Assembly: GCF_008329715.1 (NCBI RefSeq)
Contig: NZ_VTSR01000032.1
Span: forward strand, 124,001-188,000
Direction of reading: 5' to 3'
From: Gimesia chilikensis
GTDB taxonomy: Bacteria > Planctomycetota > Planctomycetia > Planctomycetales > Planctomycetaceae
DNA length: 64,000 nucleotides
The position numbers and the translations under genes were made by a program. Positions 54,833-63,879 of this stretch are shown one piece after another. The notes below the pieces were generated by a model. The model worked only from the letters and a program-made list of their open reading frames with translations. It was not told the DNA's origin and searched no databases. How positions within the stretch are numbered: position 1 is the first letter of the stretch; the number at the start of each line of letters is the position of its first letter.

Positions 54833-55399
54833 ATGTCTGACGTGACGATGATTTTGTCTCGCATTGAACACGGGAACCCCGAAGCGGCCGAGCAGTTGCT
54901 GCCGATCGTCTACGACGAACTGCGCAAATTGGCAGCAGCCAGACTGGCCAATGAGAGTCCGGAGCAAACACTACAGGCTACTGCCTTGGTGCATGAAGCT
55001 TACATTCGCCTGGTCGATGTGGAGCAAGCGCAACGGTGGGACTCACGCGGCCATTTTTTTGCGGCAGCCGCCGAGGCGATGAGGCGGATTCTGGTCGAAT
55101 CAGCGCGACGAAAATCACGGACTCGGCACGGAGGAAAGGTTCAACGGGTCGAACTCAATCCAGATCTCATCTCCCCTCCCAATCTCGGCGTCGATCTCCT
55201 TGCCCTGGATGAGGCACTGCATCGGCTTGAACTGTTGGATGAGCGAAAAGCCAGGCTGGTCAAGCTGCGTTACTTCGCCGGGCTGTCCATGTCGGAAGCC
55301 GCCCAGGCATTGGGAGTATCGCTTGCAACTACTGAACGTGACTGGAGATATGCGCGAGTCTGGTTGCTGCGTGAACTTAGTGAGGAGCGAGAAAGTTGA
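54833..55399 (+). CDS. ECF-type RNA polymerase sigma factor
   Basis: A 188-residue sigma factor of the planctomycete/acidobacterial ECF subfamily often annotated as TIGR02999. It has PIVYDELRKLAAARLANE, QATALVHEAYIRLVD, the FFAAAAEAMRRILVE segment and a region-4 helix-turn-helix (AGLSMSEAAQALGVSLATTE) ending in RDWRYARVWLLREL. It is followed 110 bases later by a kinase-FGE fusion gene, a conserved pairing in this group in which the kinase probably controls the sigma factor; the partner assignment is inferred. Repeat family 1 copy A lies immediately upstream and overlaps its presumed promoter region. Confidence 0.93.
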   Translation: MSDVTMILSRIEHGNPEAAEQLLPIVYDELRKLAAARLANESPEQTLQATALVHEAYIRLVDVEQAQRWDSRGHFFAAAAEAMRRILVESARRKSRTRHGGKVQRVELNPDLISPPNLGVDLLALDEALHRLELLDERKARLVKLRYFAGLSMSEAAQALGVSLATTERDWRYARVWLLRELSEERES

Positions 55400-55509
55400 G
55401 CGGAGAAGAGATGAATTATCAAAAAATCAGAGAAATTCGTGAGGGGTTTGATCGAAAAATATCGCATTAAAGATTGAACCCTTTTCCACTCTCTATTGAG
55501 GTGCTGACC

Positions 55510-58116
55510 ATGAACGAAGAGTCCATCTTTAACGCAGCGATCGCCATCGATTCAACGGAAGAACGCGACCAGTTTCTTGACTCGGCTTGTGGCGACAATC
55601 TCGAATTGCGGCAAGCGGTCCAGAGACTGTTAAAGCTGTCAGACAGTGCCGGCGGCTTTCTTGAGCATCCTATCCTGGAAGTCCCTCCTGATTTCGATGG
55701 AGTCAAGCCGATAACCGTTAGCGGAAATCGATTCACGCCCGACGCCGGATGCGAAGGGGCTCTCGCGGGAACGGATATGAAACAGAATCCACATTGCGTG
55801 AGCGATGAAGCTCCCCTCAGCTATCTCGAACCGGCGTCTCGTGAGGACTCACTTGGGCTGCTGGGCCATTACGAAGTCCTGAATGTCGTTGGCAAGGGGG
55901 CCTTCGGCATGGTCTTGCGGGCTTTTGACACCAAGCTCGAGCGGATCGTTGCGATCAAGGTCCTCGCCCCGGAAATGGCCTCGATGTCACCAGCTCGTAA
56001 GCGGTTCCTGCGCGAGGCCCGCACGTCAGCCCGGATTCGGCACGAAAACGTCGTTCGGATTCACTCGGTCGAAGAAGAGCCGATTCCGTACCTCGTCATG
56101 GAGTTCATTCCGGGCCGGACACTGCAACAGCAAATTGAAGAACGCGGGCCGCTGGATTTGCCGAGCGTGCTGCGATTGGGCAAACAGATCGCAGAGGGAC
56201 TGGCGGCCGCGCATGCTCAGGATTTGATCCATCGCGATATCAAGCCAGGAAACATTCTCCTGGAAGGAGACATGGAAGAGCGGGTTAAAATTACCGATTT
56301 TGGTCTCGCCAGAACGGTGGACGACGCCAGCATGACTCAGTCGGGGATGATCGCAGGGACGCCAATGTATATGGCTCCCGAGCAGGCCAATGGCCACAAT
56401 CTCGACCAGCGAGCTGACCTGTTTAGCCTCGGCAGTGTGCTGTACCAGATGGTCAGCGGTCGTCCCCCATTCCGCGCGCCGTCTACGATTGCGGTGCTCA
56501 AACGCGTGACTGAGGAGACGCCGCGTTCGATACTGGAGATCATTCCCGAAACGCCCTCCTGGATATGTGAGTTGATTGGGCACCTGCACGCCAAAAATCC
56601 CGCTGAACGCTATAGCTCGGCTCGAGAAGTGAGCGAATTACTCGAGAGGTGTGCCGACGATCTGCAGGCGGGCCGCATTCCAGAGATTCCCGATCCGTCG
56701 AAAACCGCTACAGAGACTCCCGTTGACGTCTCAGCAACCCGGCCGCGCCGCAGCAAAATTCTACGGCAAAGTCCGCTGATGAAAGTCGCCGCAGCCGTGG
56801 TAATCATCCTCGGCCTGGCAGGCTTCACTGAAGCAACAGGCGTGACAAAGTTCGCCTCGACCGTGATCCGACTGACGACTGGTTCCGGTACCTTGGTGAT
56901 CGAAACTGACGATCCCGGCCTGAGAGTTGCCATCAATGGCGAGGAAGTCACCATCAGCGGTGGTGGTGTTGAGGAATTGACCCTGCGTCCTGGTGAGTAC
57001 GAAGTCACTGCTCTTAAAGACGGCAAACCGGTCAACCAGGAATTAGTGGCAATTACCCGCAATGGCCGAAAAGTGGTGCGGATGAGTCTGGAACCAAACA
57101 CAATCATCAGCAAATCGTTGGGGACCCGATCCGCTACTGACTGGCACGGTTGGCCAGCCGACGCTCCGAAGCCGGCACGTGTACCGTTCGATGACGAGCA
57201 GGCGAAGTCCTATCAGGAAGCATGGGCAAAGTATTACAATGTGCCGGTGGAGTTCGAGAACAATATCGGCATGAAGTTCTGCCTCATCCCCGCTGGCGAG
57301 TTTGTGATGGGGAGCAGCGAGGAGGAGATTAAAAAGTTGCTGGCAGAGGCCAGAGAGAAGAAAATGCCTGATTGGTTCATGGAGAAGATTCCCACCGAGG
57401 GACCGCAACACAAAGTTACGTTGACGACGCCTTTCAGTCTGGGGATTCATCCTGTCACCCGAGGACAGTTTCGTCAATTCGTCGAAGCCACAGGCTACAA
57501 GACGGATGCTGAAGAGGACGGCAAAGGGGGCTACGGGAGAAGAGATGGTAAATGGATTCAATCTCCCGAATTCCTCTGGAACACAAACCCTGGATTTGAA
57601 ACCGGGCAGACCGACACTCATCCGGTTGTTAACGTTTCATGGAATGATGCGGTGGCTTTCTGCAAGTGGTTGAGCAGTGAAGCCAAAGGGACCTACCGAC
57701 TGCCTACGGAAGCCGAGTGGGAGTTTGCGTGCCGCGCCGGGAATCCAGGGCTGTTCTGTTTTGGAGATGATCAGTCCAGGCTGGCTGACTATGCGTGGTA
57801 TGGAGGCATGGGGGGGCTCGGCACAAAGCCGGTCGGACAGAAGGCGAAGAATGCCTTTGGAATTTTCGATATCCACGGAAATGTGTGGGAATGGTGTCAT
57901 GATGGATTTGCCCTCTACGATGCAGCAAACATGATTGATCCGGTTGGGAATAACCGGTTTCAACTCCGTGTGGCGCGGGGCGGGGCATTCAGTACTCAGC
58001 CGTCAGCCGTTCGCTCCGCCCGGCGTTCCGATGGCACTCCCACGACTCGTTACTACGCTAACGGGTTTCGCGTACTGTTGGCTGCTGAGTCCGTCAATCA
58101 ACCCCACCACGAATAA
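55510..58116 (+). CDS. Ser/Thr protein kinase fused to an FGE-sulfatase (SUMF1-like) domain
   Basis: An 868-residue membrane kinase. The kinase domain (about 120-390) has VVGKGAFGMVLRAF, AIKVLAPE, HRDIKPGN (His241/Asp243), TDFGLART and GTPMYMAPEQANG. A membrane helix follows near residue 425 (VAAAVVIILGLAGFTEA), then a PEGA-like beta segment (GTLVIETDDPGLRVAINGEE). An FGE-sulfatase domain follows from about 586 (GMKFCLIPAGEFVMGSS, YRLPTEAEWEFACRAG, FGIFDIHGNVWEWCHDG, GFRVLLA). The usual C-terminal FRCA cysteine is Val here, so this domain is unlikely to make formylglycine and may bind ligand or protein. GAGG lies 7 bases before ATG 55510; an in-frame TTG at 55474 is less likely. It is paired with the upstream sigma factor. 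Confidence 0.93.
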   Translation: MNEESIFNAAIAIDSTEERDQFLDSACGDNLELRQAVQRLLKLSDSAGGFLEHPILEVPPDFDGVKPITVSGNRFTPDAGCEGALAGTDMKQNPHCVSDEAPLSYLEPASREDSLGLLGHYEVLNVVGKGAFGMVLRAFDTKLERIVAIKVLAPEMASMSPARKRFLREARTSARIRHENVVRIHSVEEEPIPYLVMEFIPGRTLQQQIEERGPLDLPSVLRLGKQIAEGLAAAHAQDLIHRDIKPGNILLEGDMEERVKITDFGLARTVDDASMTQSGMIAGTPMYMAPEQANGHNLDQRADLFSLGSVLYQMVSGRPPFRAPSTIAVLKRVTEETPRSILEIIPETPSWICELIGHLHAKNPAERYSSAREVSELLERCADDLQAGRIPEIPDPSKTATETPVDVSATRPRRSKILRQSPLMKVAAAVVIILGLAGFTEATGVTKFASTVIRLTTGSGTLVIETDDPGLRVAINGEEVTISGGGVEELTLRPGEYEVTALKDGKPVNQELVAITRNGRKVVRMSLEPNTIISKSLGTRSATDWHGWPADAPKPARVPFDDEQAKSYQEAWAKYYNVPVEFENNIGMKFCLIPAGEFVMGSSEEEIKKLLAEAREKKMPDWFMEKIPTEGPQHKVTLTTPFSLGIHPVTRGQFRQFVEATGYKTDAEEDGKGGYGRRDGKWIQSPEFLWNTNPGFETGQTDTHPVVNVSWNDAVAFCKWLSSEAKGTYRLPTEAEWEFACRAGNPGLFCFGDDQSRLADYAWYGGMGGLGTKPVGQKAKNAFGIFDIHGNVWEWCHDGFALYDAANMIDPVGNNRFQLRVARGGAFSTQPSAVRSARRSDGTPTTRYYANGFRVLLAAESVNQPHHE

Positions 58117-58449
58117 CTGGATCGCGTCACAGTTTAGGATGGCGCGAATGCAGCAATTCGGGTGGTCTGGTGGAGTATCATTTCATGGACTATTTCACAT
58201 GTTGATTTATTCCAAAGAACCGTCAGGTACAAAAAGACTGTCGCCCGTTGAGTCCCATAGCCAATTCATCAAAAAAAATCTGTTGAAAACTGACGTGGCT
58301 CGGGTCACCTCTGTCGGGAAGGACGGAGTCAATCTTCAACAAACTTTTTAACGAAATACAGATGAAACGGTTATTTGCCTGCTTCTAATTGCTCACAATC
58401 GCGACCGCTTCGATCCCTGGTGAGCATTTTGCCTTCTCTTCAATCGGGC
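58117..58449. other. Intergenic region
   Basis: No gene or clear terminator after the kinase-FGE gene was recognised before the azoR remnant. Confidence 0.4.
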
Positions 58450-58530
58450 CAGAATCCTGATCAGTACATCAAGTTCTGGAGTCGGTTAAGGGGGCAAGGT
58501 CAATTTTCGGCTTAGCATCTCAGAACCAAT
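58450..58530 (-). pseudogene. Remnant of an azoR 3' end
   Basis: On the minus strand this encodes AKPKIDLAPLTDSRT-stop, matching the C-terminus of AzoR (QPQRGDLAPLTGTRT-stop). The bases beyond the stop (CCAGAATCCTGAT) also match those beyond the azoR stop near 28710. No upstream coding part remains. Confidence 0.6.
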
Positions 58531-58707
58531 ATGTATCCCATTATTTCGTTGCCTGGAGAGCAGGCTTTTTACCAGGCACGAGAACTCACTAAATTAAAGC
58601 AGTGACAAACTGAAGCTATTATTCTCAGCTTTTTCCAGAATATGTCAGCAAAGTGAATATGTCTGGGTTTGTTTGTGCTGTTGTTTTTCTTTTTTAGAGG
58701 TGAGATT

Positions 58708-59292
58708 ATGCCTTCAAGATTTGAACAAAGAAAAACTGGAGGAGAAATAACACTCATGCAATTGGTGTTTGTTTTGTGTCTGATTGCCATTCTCATTGCT
58801 TTGCTGTTACCTGAGATTGAAAAGAATAACGTTGCCGACATGCAGGGGAAACAGAAAGATGGTCCTTACTGGGTTTACCGCGAATATGAATATGCGGGTG
58901 GACCTGTGATTTCAGAAATTTCCGGATCGTACAAACACTCGCTCCAGGAAATTCTGGATATGTATGCAAGCAACCTCAAAAAACAACAGAAACAGGATGA
59001 GCAGGAACAGCTGGCGGAAGGCAAAAAAACAGCTCCCAAGACAATCTGTCTGGTCAAAGTTCCCGCAATCGAATCTGGCATCACTGATCCGGTCAGCGAA
59101 AACTACGCGTTGGATGAATTCCTGCCTGTAGAATACACCAGGGAGGAAAAGATCGAGGAGATCAAACATGCCATTAAGAACTTCAAGTTCGATCTGTCTC
59201 AGAACACGGCTCCACTGGTGGCACGGCGTAACTTGGCAGAAGCAATTCAACTCCTCGAACAGGATCTGAAAAAACTGGAGACTACGCCCTGA
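58708..59292 (+). CDS. Diverged pseudopilin-like membrane protein
   Basis: A 194-residue protein; GAGGTGA precedes ATG 58708. Its N-terminus RKTGGEITLMQLVFVLCLIA followed by ILIALLLPEIEK is clearly shaped like the planctomycete DUF1559 pseudopilin start ([20 protein letters not shown] then ALLLPAVQQ), but the GFTLIE processing site is altered to GGEITLMQ. The rest is hydrophilic with Lys/Gln/Glu-rich helices (residues about 90-120) and no DUF1559 beta domain. It may be an unprocessed membrane-anchored derivative of a type II secretion or pilin-like protein. The function is unknown. Confidence 0.65.
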   Translation: MPSRFEQRKTGGEITLMQLVFVLCLIAILIALLLPEIEKNNVADMQGKQKDGPYWVYREYEYAGGPVISEISGSYKHSLQEILDMYASNLKKQQKQDEQEQLAEGKKTAPKTICLVKVPAIESGITDPVSENYALDEFLPVEYTREEKIEEIKHAIKNFKFDLSQNTAPLVARRNLAEAIQLLEQDLKKLETTP

Positions 59293-59696
59293 GAGCGGTA
59301 CTGCATTTGGCAGCAACTTTAAATGAAGACACTCTCCTGAAACTGGTGGAGCTTGATTTGAGCGTCCAGTTTCATCTGTTTTCAGGTTTACAATGCTGCA
59401 GTGCTTTTCTGAGGCTGAATTTCACGACTTTTCTGTAATTTACGTGCGGGTTTTGGGCACCCACTTGCACACATCGGGAGTGAGCTTAGTTGCCAAATTG
59501 ACCTGCCTCTCTTAACTGCCTCCAGAACTTGATATCCCTGCTGTATGTCACGACTTTCCCGATCTTTTTGCGCGGGTTCTCGATACTCTTGTGCTGCGAT
59601 TTGCCGATAACCTCTTGCCACTATCAGCCTGATTCACGAGAATCAGTTTATGTCTACTACATGGGGCTCTGCAGGCTATCAACTTCCTGGAAGTGA
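59293..59696. other. Intergenic region
   Basis: About 400 bases in which no gene, repeat or strong hairpin was recognised. Confidence 0.4.
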
Positions 59697-60041
59697 ATGA
59701 TGATTGACTTTGAGAAAATGATGATAGACTTAGAGGAAAAGTATGAGCGATTCGACGACTACGGGTTGGTTGTTGGACTGACAATAGCTATCACTATGTT
59801 GGGGTGTCTTTTTAAAGTTGGATTCGAGGATCTGACTACTGTCATATATTTCGTGAGAATTGGATACTATGCTCTGTTGGGTCTGAATTTACTTTTTGGA
59901 CTTTTATTATGTTACTGTGAAGAGGCACCGGGTGGTGGGCTTGAAAAACGGAGTAAATTAGAAAACAGTATTGCAACCTTTATTTTCATCGGAGCGAATG
60001 TTGCGGGAGCAGTATGTTTTGAACTGATCACTCCGGGATGA
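59697..60041 (+). CDS. Small multi-spanning membrane protein
   Basis: A 114-residue protein with three hydrophobic segments (LVVGLTIAITMLGCLF, VRIGYYALLGLNLLFGLLLC, IATFIFIGANVAGAVCF) separated by short charged loops, and an acidic N-terminal stretch (MMIDFEKMMIDLEEKYERFD). The regular alternation supports a real membrane protein. The family was not recognised, and the ribosome binding site is weak (the ATG runs at 59697/59700). It stands alone and the function is unknown. Confidence 0.55.
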   Translation: MMIDFEKMMIDLEEKYERFDDYGLVVGLTIAITMLGCLFKVGFEDLTTVIYFVRIGYYALLGLNLLFGLLLCYCEEAPGGGLEKRSKLENSIATFIFIGANVAGAVCFELITPG

Positions 60042-60319
60042 ATATAGACAAGATAAATTACCATTCTTTTTTCAGCATTTTGAAATTCTTTCGATCAAAT
60101 AAGTAGATCGGATTTATGTCCGACTTCGTTCGAGAACTGGCCATCTTCAGCTGTCTGCTCTTCACCAGTTTCTGTTTCTGGAAAGTAGAGAAGGGTTGAT
60201 TGCTGGTTCCGACAATCAGAGACTGCTCTCAGCAGAGGCGCGGCAGTACATCCTCCCTGACTACTTACACGGGTGGTGAAGACGCCACTTTATCATTGCT
60301 CGTGCCTGGGATACCCATT
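60042..60319. other. Intergenic region
   Basis: No gene recognised; leads into repeat family 1, copy B. Confidence 0.4.
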
Positions 60320-60542
60320 GTGAATCCAGGCTTCTCCCTCTGTCTTTGGAAACAGTTCCTGTTCAGGTTAACGATTTTCAGCTACGGCGTTGCGTTGCCT
60401 TTTCATACAATGACGCGTCTGGTTGCTGGAGCTGAGTGGTAGATCACATCGGAGCAATCTGGTGCCTGCGGGAGTCTGGATCAAAGGCAACGTCGCCAGG
60501 CTGGATGACCTCAGTTTTGACAGGGGGCTGTTTTTGACCTGA
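60320..60542 (+). repeat. Dispersed repeat family 1, copy B
   Basis: Direct repeat of 54573-54795, beginning GTGAATCCAGGCTTCTCCCT and ending near GACAGGGGGCTGTTTTTGAC, with scattered substitutions and at least one small length difference. No sigma factor gene follows this copy. Confidence 0.8.
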
Positions 60543-61456
60543 TCTGTTTTTGACCTGGTCTGTTTTCCTTTCTGTTTCCGGCTCGTTGCGCTCGGCCCCT
60601 TTTTTTATTTTTGGGCATTCGAAGGTTGATCATGTTGGTTTTAAATTTTGTGAATCGGCGTGGGGGAGTCAAGTGGACGATGCGTGTTGACCTGCTCCGA
60701 ATGTGCAGTGAAGAGGGTTGAGTCTGCTGTGAATTGCTCTGAGTTTGCTCCGAAATGATTTGAAAATGTACGAGATATTGAGAGCCGGTTCATTTTGTTC
60801 CGGTGAAAAACTGGAAAAATCGACGGCGATTCAGGTGCTTCTGAGTCACAAGTGGGACAGGTTCCAGTGCACACTTCATCCGCCTCGCGCGCGAAGCAGA
60901 ATTACAAAAGAATACGATTCGGAAAGTGTCGATCAAGTGCAATTTGTTCCGTTTCAGAGACAGAACTGCACTGGAAATCGGGAAGGGGTTACCTGCAAAC
61001 GCTGATCAAAGAGAGTCTTGAAAGGGAAGGTTGCCAAAAGAGGAGCGCGGGGGCTGTGGGAAAAAAAACGGCTGCCCACTTTGGTGAGCAGCCGTTGGAG
61101 TGGAGGCGGGACTAACGCTTTGGGGATTTGCTGAATCGGACTCAGTCGGACAGGAAATGAGAGCGGTCTTGCTTCAGATAATAGTCATAAAAACAGGGGA
61201 AGAATCTACAGAGTGAATAAGGTGTCATAGTTCATCCATTGCTGGAACGCTTTGACTAACCCGGACGCGAGAACTCGCACGAAAATGTCTGGATTGTCAT
61301 GACAAACAGCACGGCAGGTTCTTTGGCCAAGGCATCATATACACTTCAAGCAGTCATGACAGAAGTGAACTGTAAAAAGCAACCTGAACTTACTGTATGT
61401 GGTCGCTAAAATTCAGGGAAATGTAGCCGGATCAGTTAAAATGCTTGAATTTGTTA
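60543..61456. other. Intergenic region with repeat family 2 copy
   Basis: About 900 bases without a supported gene. Contains repeat family 2 copy B at 61020-61112 and, at 61131-61151, the 21-base word shared with 7673-7693. Several short frames here have no ribosome binding site or similarity. Confidence 0.45.
61020..61112 (+). repeat. Dispersed repeat family 2, copy B
   Basis: About 93 bases nearly identical to 35794-35887. Includes an intact 9-base stem AACGGCTGC / GCAGCCGTT (61067-61075 and 61088-61096) with an A8 run before it, then TGGAGGCGGGAC. It resembles a decayed terminator without its T-tract. Confidence 0.75.
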
Positions 61457-61951
61457 TCACTGCAGAGATAACAGGATTATGAGCATCAACGATGTCACGA
61501 TAGCGGAAACTGTCCGGATCGCATTCCAATACTTCCATCGATTTTCAAATTCATCGCGGGCAGCGCTGAATTCCTCTGCTCCCATTTCCTCTACACTGAG
61601 TGATTGCAGTTTATTGTTCAATGGAATATTTTTTGTCAGAGTTGGTAACTGCACAGCCAGAAGATACAGTGACGTGGCAATTGCCAGGATTACCTGCTGA
61701 GCACGGGGTAATTCTGAAATGCCTAAAACTGTAAATATAATCAGCGTGATCATCGAACCAATCCAGACCAGCATAAAAAGTGGTTGATTGTTCTGAATCA
61801 CGCGATCCATGACTCGGAAGGCACATATGAAATCCTGGTCGCTCAGACTGCTGATACCCGGCATAACGACAACGGCAAATGCGAAGAGAAAACCAGCAAC
61901 TAAAGAGCACAGCAAAGTAGCTGCGACCAACGCCATTTCTAAGAAATCCAT
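61457..61951 (-). CDS. DUF1772 family membrane protein
   Basis: A 164-residue protein with four hydrophobic segments (ALVAATLLCSLVAGFLFAFA, LFMLVWIGSMITLIIFTVL, VILAIATSLYLLAVQL, IVTSLMLIILLSL). The loop between helices 3 and 4 has the NIPLNNKL motif typical of DUF1772 (anthrone-oxygenase-like) proteins, together with the FENRWKYWNAIRT helix. Members are often near redox or resistance genes; the activity in bacteria is not established. It is monocistronic in this window. The ATG at 61951 gives a standard-length protein. Confidence 0.85.
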   Translation of the reverse strand: MDFLEMALVAATLLCSLVAGFLFAFAVVVMPGISSLSDQDFICAFRVMDRVIQNNQPLFMLVWIGSMITLIIFTVLGISELPRAQQVILAIATSLYLLAVQLPTLTKNIPLNNKLQSLSVEEMGAEEFSAARDEFENRWKYWNAIRTVSAIVTSLMLIILLSLQ

Positions 61952-62158
61952 AGATTGCGATTCTTGTAAATTGATTTTGTGACAAAAAAATTGTTACCGA
62001 CTCATGTAGACTTTATCCATGTAGAGATTTGCGAGTGTTTTTAAAGGCGAATCGTAAGCTGATAATCTGATCGTACCTTGAGAAGACAACATCTAACGAT
62101 TCGATGCAGGTTGAGTCTGATTCACAAATTGTGAATGCATAAAACCCGCAAGCGATAA

Positions 62159-62557
62159 TCAATTCGGGAATAGGCGATCATTATGTTTCAGTGCGGCATA
62201 GATCGTTTCACATAAATTTTCTGAAGGATAAGGTTTTTCAATAATTGCAAAGGCACCAGACTTTTCCGCAGTTAACCGGGAACTGTGGTTCAGAGAGCCG
62301 GATGCGAGAATGAATGGGATCCTGTATCCCAGATCCTGTATCTTCCGCAGCAGGTCAATGCCATTCCAGTTTCCTTCCAGCGCATAATCAGAGACCACAC
62401 AACCTGATATTGTGGGATCAGTTTCTGTGAGAAAGTCCTCCACTGAGTGAAATAACTCAGTTTGCAAGCCCTGAGCCTGGAGCAGAATGACAGTAGACTG
62501 GGCAACATCTTTGTCGTCATCGATGATGTAGACCTTGTTTTTTCTTGAAAAATTCAT
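62159..62557 (-). CDS. Stand-alone response-regulator receiver domain
   Basis: A 132-residue CheY-like protein. The acidic pocket is IIDDDKD (Asp13-Asp15), the phosphoacceptor is Asp57 in VVSDYALEG, the switch Ser86 is in LASGS, and the conserved lysine is Lys108 in IEKPY. There is no output domain, so it acts by protein contacts. It lies about 170 bases downstream of a heme oxygenase gene on the same strand, an association familiar from bacteriophytochrome loci (BphO-BphP-RR), but no histidine kinase or phytochrome is present in the window. The cognate kinase is unknown. Confidence 0.92.
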   Translation of the reverse strand: MNFSRKNKVYIIDDDKDVAQSTVILLQAQGLQTELFHSVEDFLTETDPTISGCVVSDYALEGNWNGIDLLRKIQDLGYRIPFILASGSLNHSSRLTAEKSGAFAIIEKPYPSENLCETIYAALKHNDRLFPN

Positions 62558-62724
62558 CGGTCAGCGATCAGCAATAAATTCCAGCTGGCGAGACTATCTT
62601 TTCACAGGCTGAAAGTAGTACACAAAACATGTCATACCGCGGAGCACTGGGGGGCATGAACTGACGGGGTGAATCTTTAAGTAAAATCATTTTTTAACGG
62701 CAGAGTAGGGTGATATAGATCGTT

Positions 62725-63330
62725 TCAAGCTGGTTTTGTCTGGTACAGCTCTATCATTCCTTCAAATGTTTTGACTGCGGCATACTTGATGCCTTCAAAC
62801 TGCTGGGGCAGATCATCAATCTGATTGATGCTCTCCTTGAAGCGGTACCAGTCTTTGTACCATGGCTCTGGGGTACAGAGAAAAAAACCGGCCCCTGTTG
62901 TGTCCTGAAGCGATAAAGCATTCATCAGAGGCTCGGTTAAATACACTGAGCCCAGCCTCGATCCTTCCAGGACATACAAAACACCAATCAGCGAGTGTAT
63001 ATTTTCCTGATACATGGCTGATGTTTGCTGGAGTAGCTTTTGAGTTTTGGGATCAACGGGAGGCATGTCGCCATTCACAAGCAGGTTCAAATCAGCCTGA
63101 ATGGTTTGCAGTCGAGAATATTTATTTAAGTCGAAGAGTCCAGTCAGGGTACTGTCTGCTTGCCAGGTTGGCTCCAGAAAACGATGCAAATAGTATAGCT
63201 GTGCTAGAATCCAGGAATATTCTGGCTTCGAAATGATTCCATGCATCATACGAAATGCGAGATAAGTAGATTCGATCTGCTGATGCAATTCTTGAACCGC
63301 TTCCCGGATCTCCGTTGCGAAATCTTGCAT
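62725..63330 (-). CDS. Bacterial heme oxygenase (biliverdin-forming)
   Basis: A 201-residue all-helical protein of the bacterial heme oxygenase family, which opens heme to biliverdin, CO and iron. The proximal histidine is His16 (EAVQELHQQIES), and the distal helix reads GVLYVLEGSRLGSVYL, matching the LYVLEGS-LG signature of BphO-type enzymes. Start ATG 63330 gives the usual short N-terminus; a GTG at 63399 would add 23 residues with no counterpart in the family. It may supply biliverdin to a phytochrome elsewhere, or iron and heme catabolism. A receiver-domain gene follows. Confidence 0.82.
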   Translation of the reverse strand: MQDFATEIREAVQELHQQIESTYLAFRMMHGIISKPEYSWILAQLYYLHRFLEPTWQADSTLTGLFDLNKYSRLQTIQADLNLLVNGDMPPVDPKTQKLLQQTSAMYQENIHSLIGVLYVLEGSRLGSVYLTEPLMNALSLQDTTGAGFFLCTPEPWYKDWYRFKESINQIDDLPQQFEGIKYAAVKTFEGMIELYQTKPA

Positions 63331-63879
63331 GTCTAAGAGTTTCAATATGAGTTCAGTCAATTTGGATAAATGAAACGCAAAAACTTTTTCAATCACCAAC
63401 TGGGATACTGGAGGTGATTTGCATTTGAACCCTCTCGGGTGATTCCATTTCTATAAAAACCACACTCAATGGTAGTTGTAGGCAGCCCAATATTATTTAC
63501 TAATGGAAGTCAATCATTTTTACAGATTTCTCATCAGAATAGATGGATATGTTTGTGAACCATCTGAAACTGTGTGCGTTGTCGGGAGGGTTGTACTGTC
63601 CGATTTCTCCAAGAGAATGGTCGCTCTCTGATACGGAATTTACGCGATGGGATGGCAGCGATTGATCGAGAGGTATTGCGCTTGGAGACTGATGCACAAA
63701 GAAATCATCGTAAAATGAATCAGTGATGACTGCCTGCTTTATCCATCTGCTCAGTCAAATTCATTGAGGTCTCCTGGAACTAACATCAGGGCTGAATAAA
63801 ATATTCAAGTGCATTAGGCCTTGAATTAATTCCCCGGTTCACTGCTTCGCTTGCAATATGTTTCATGTGAATATAGTCT
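63331..63879. other. Intergenic region between divergent genes
   Basis: About 550 bases between the heme oxygenase and the LacI-type regulator. No gene recognised. Confidence 0.4.

Noticed and set aside
61101-61112. TGGAGGCGGGAC resembling the 3' end of a tmRNA or tRNA on the opposite strand
   Set aside because: Only about 11 bases match, and there is no T-loop, acceptor stem partner or CCA context; read as part of repeat family 2.
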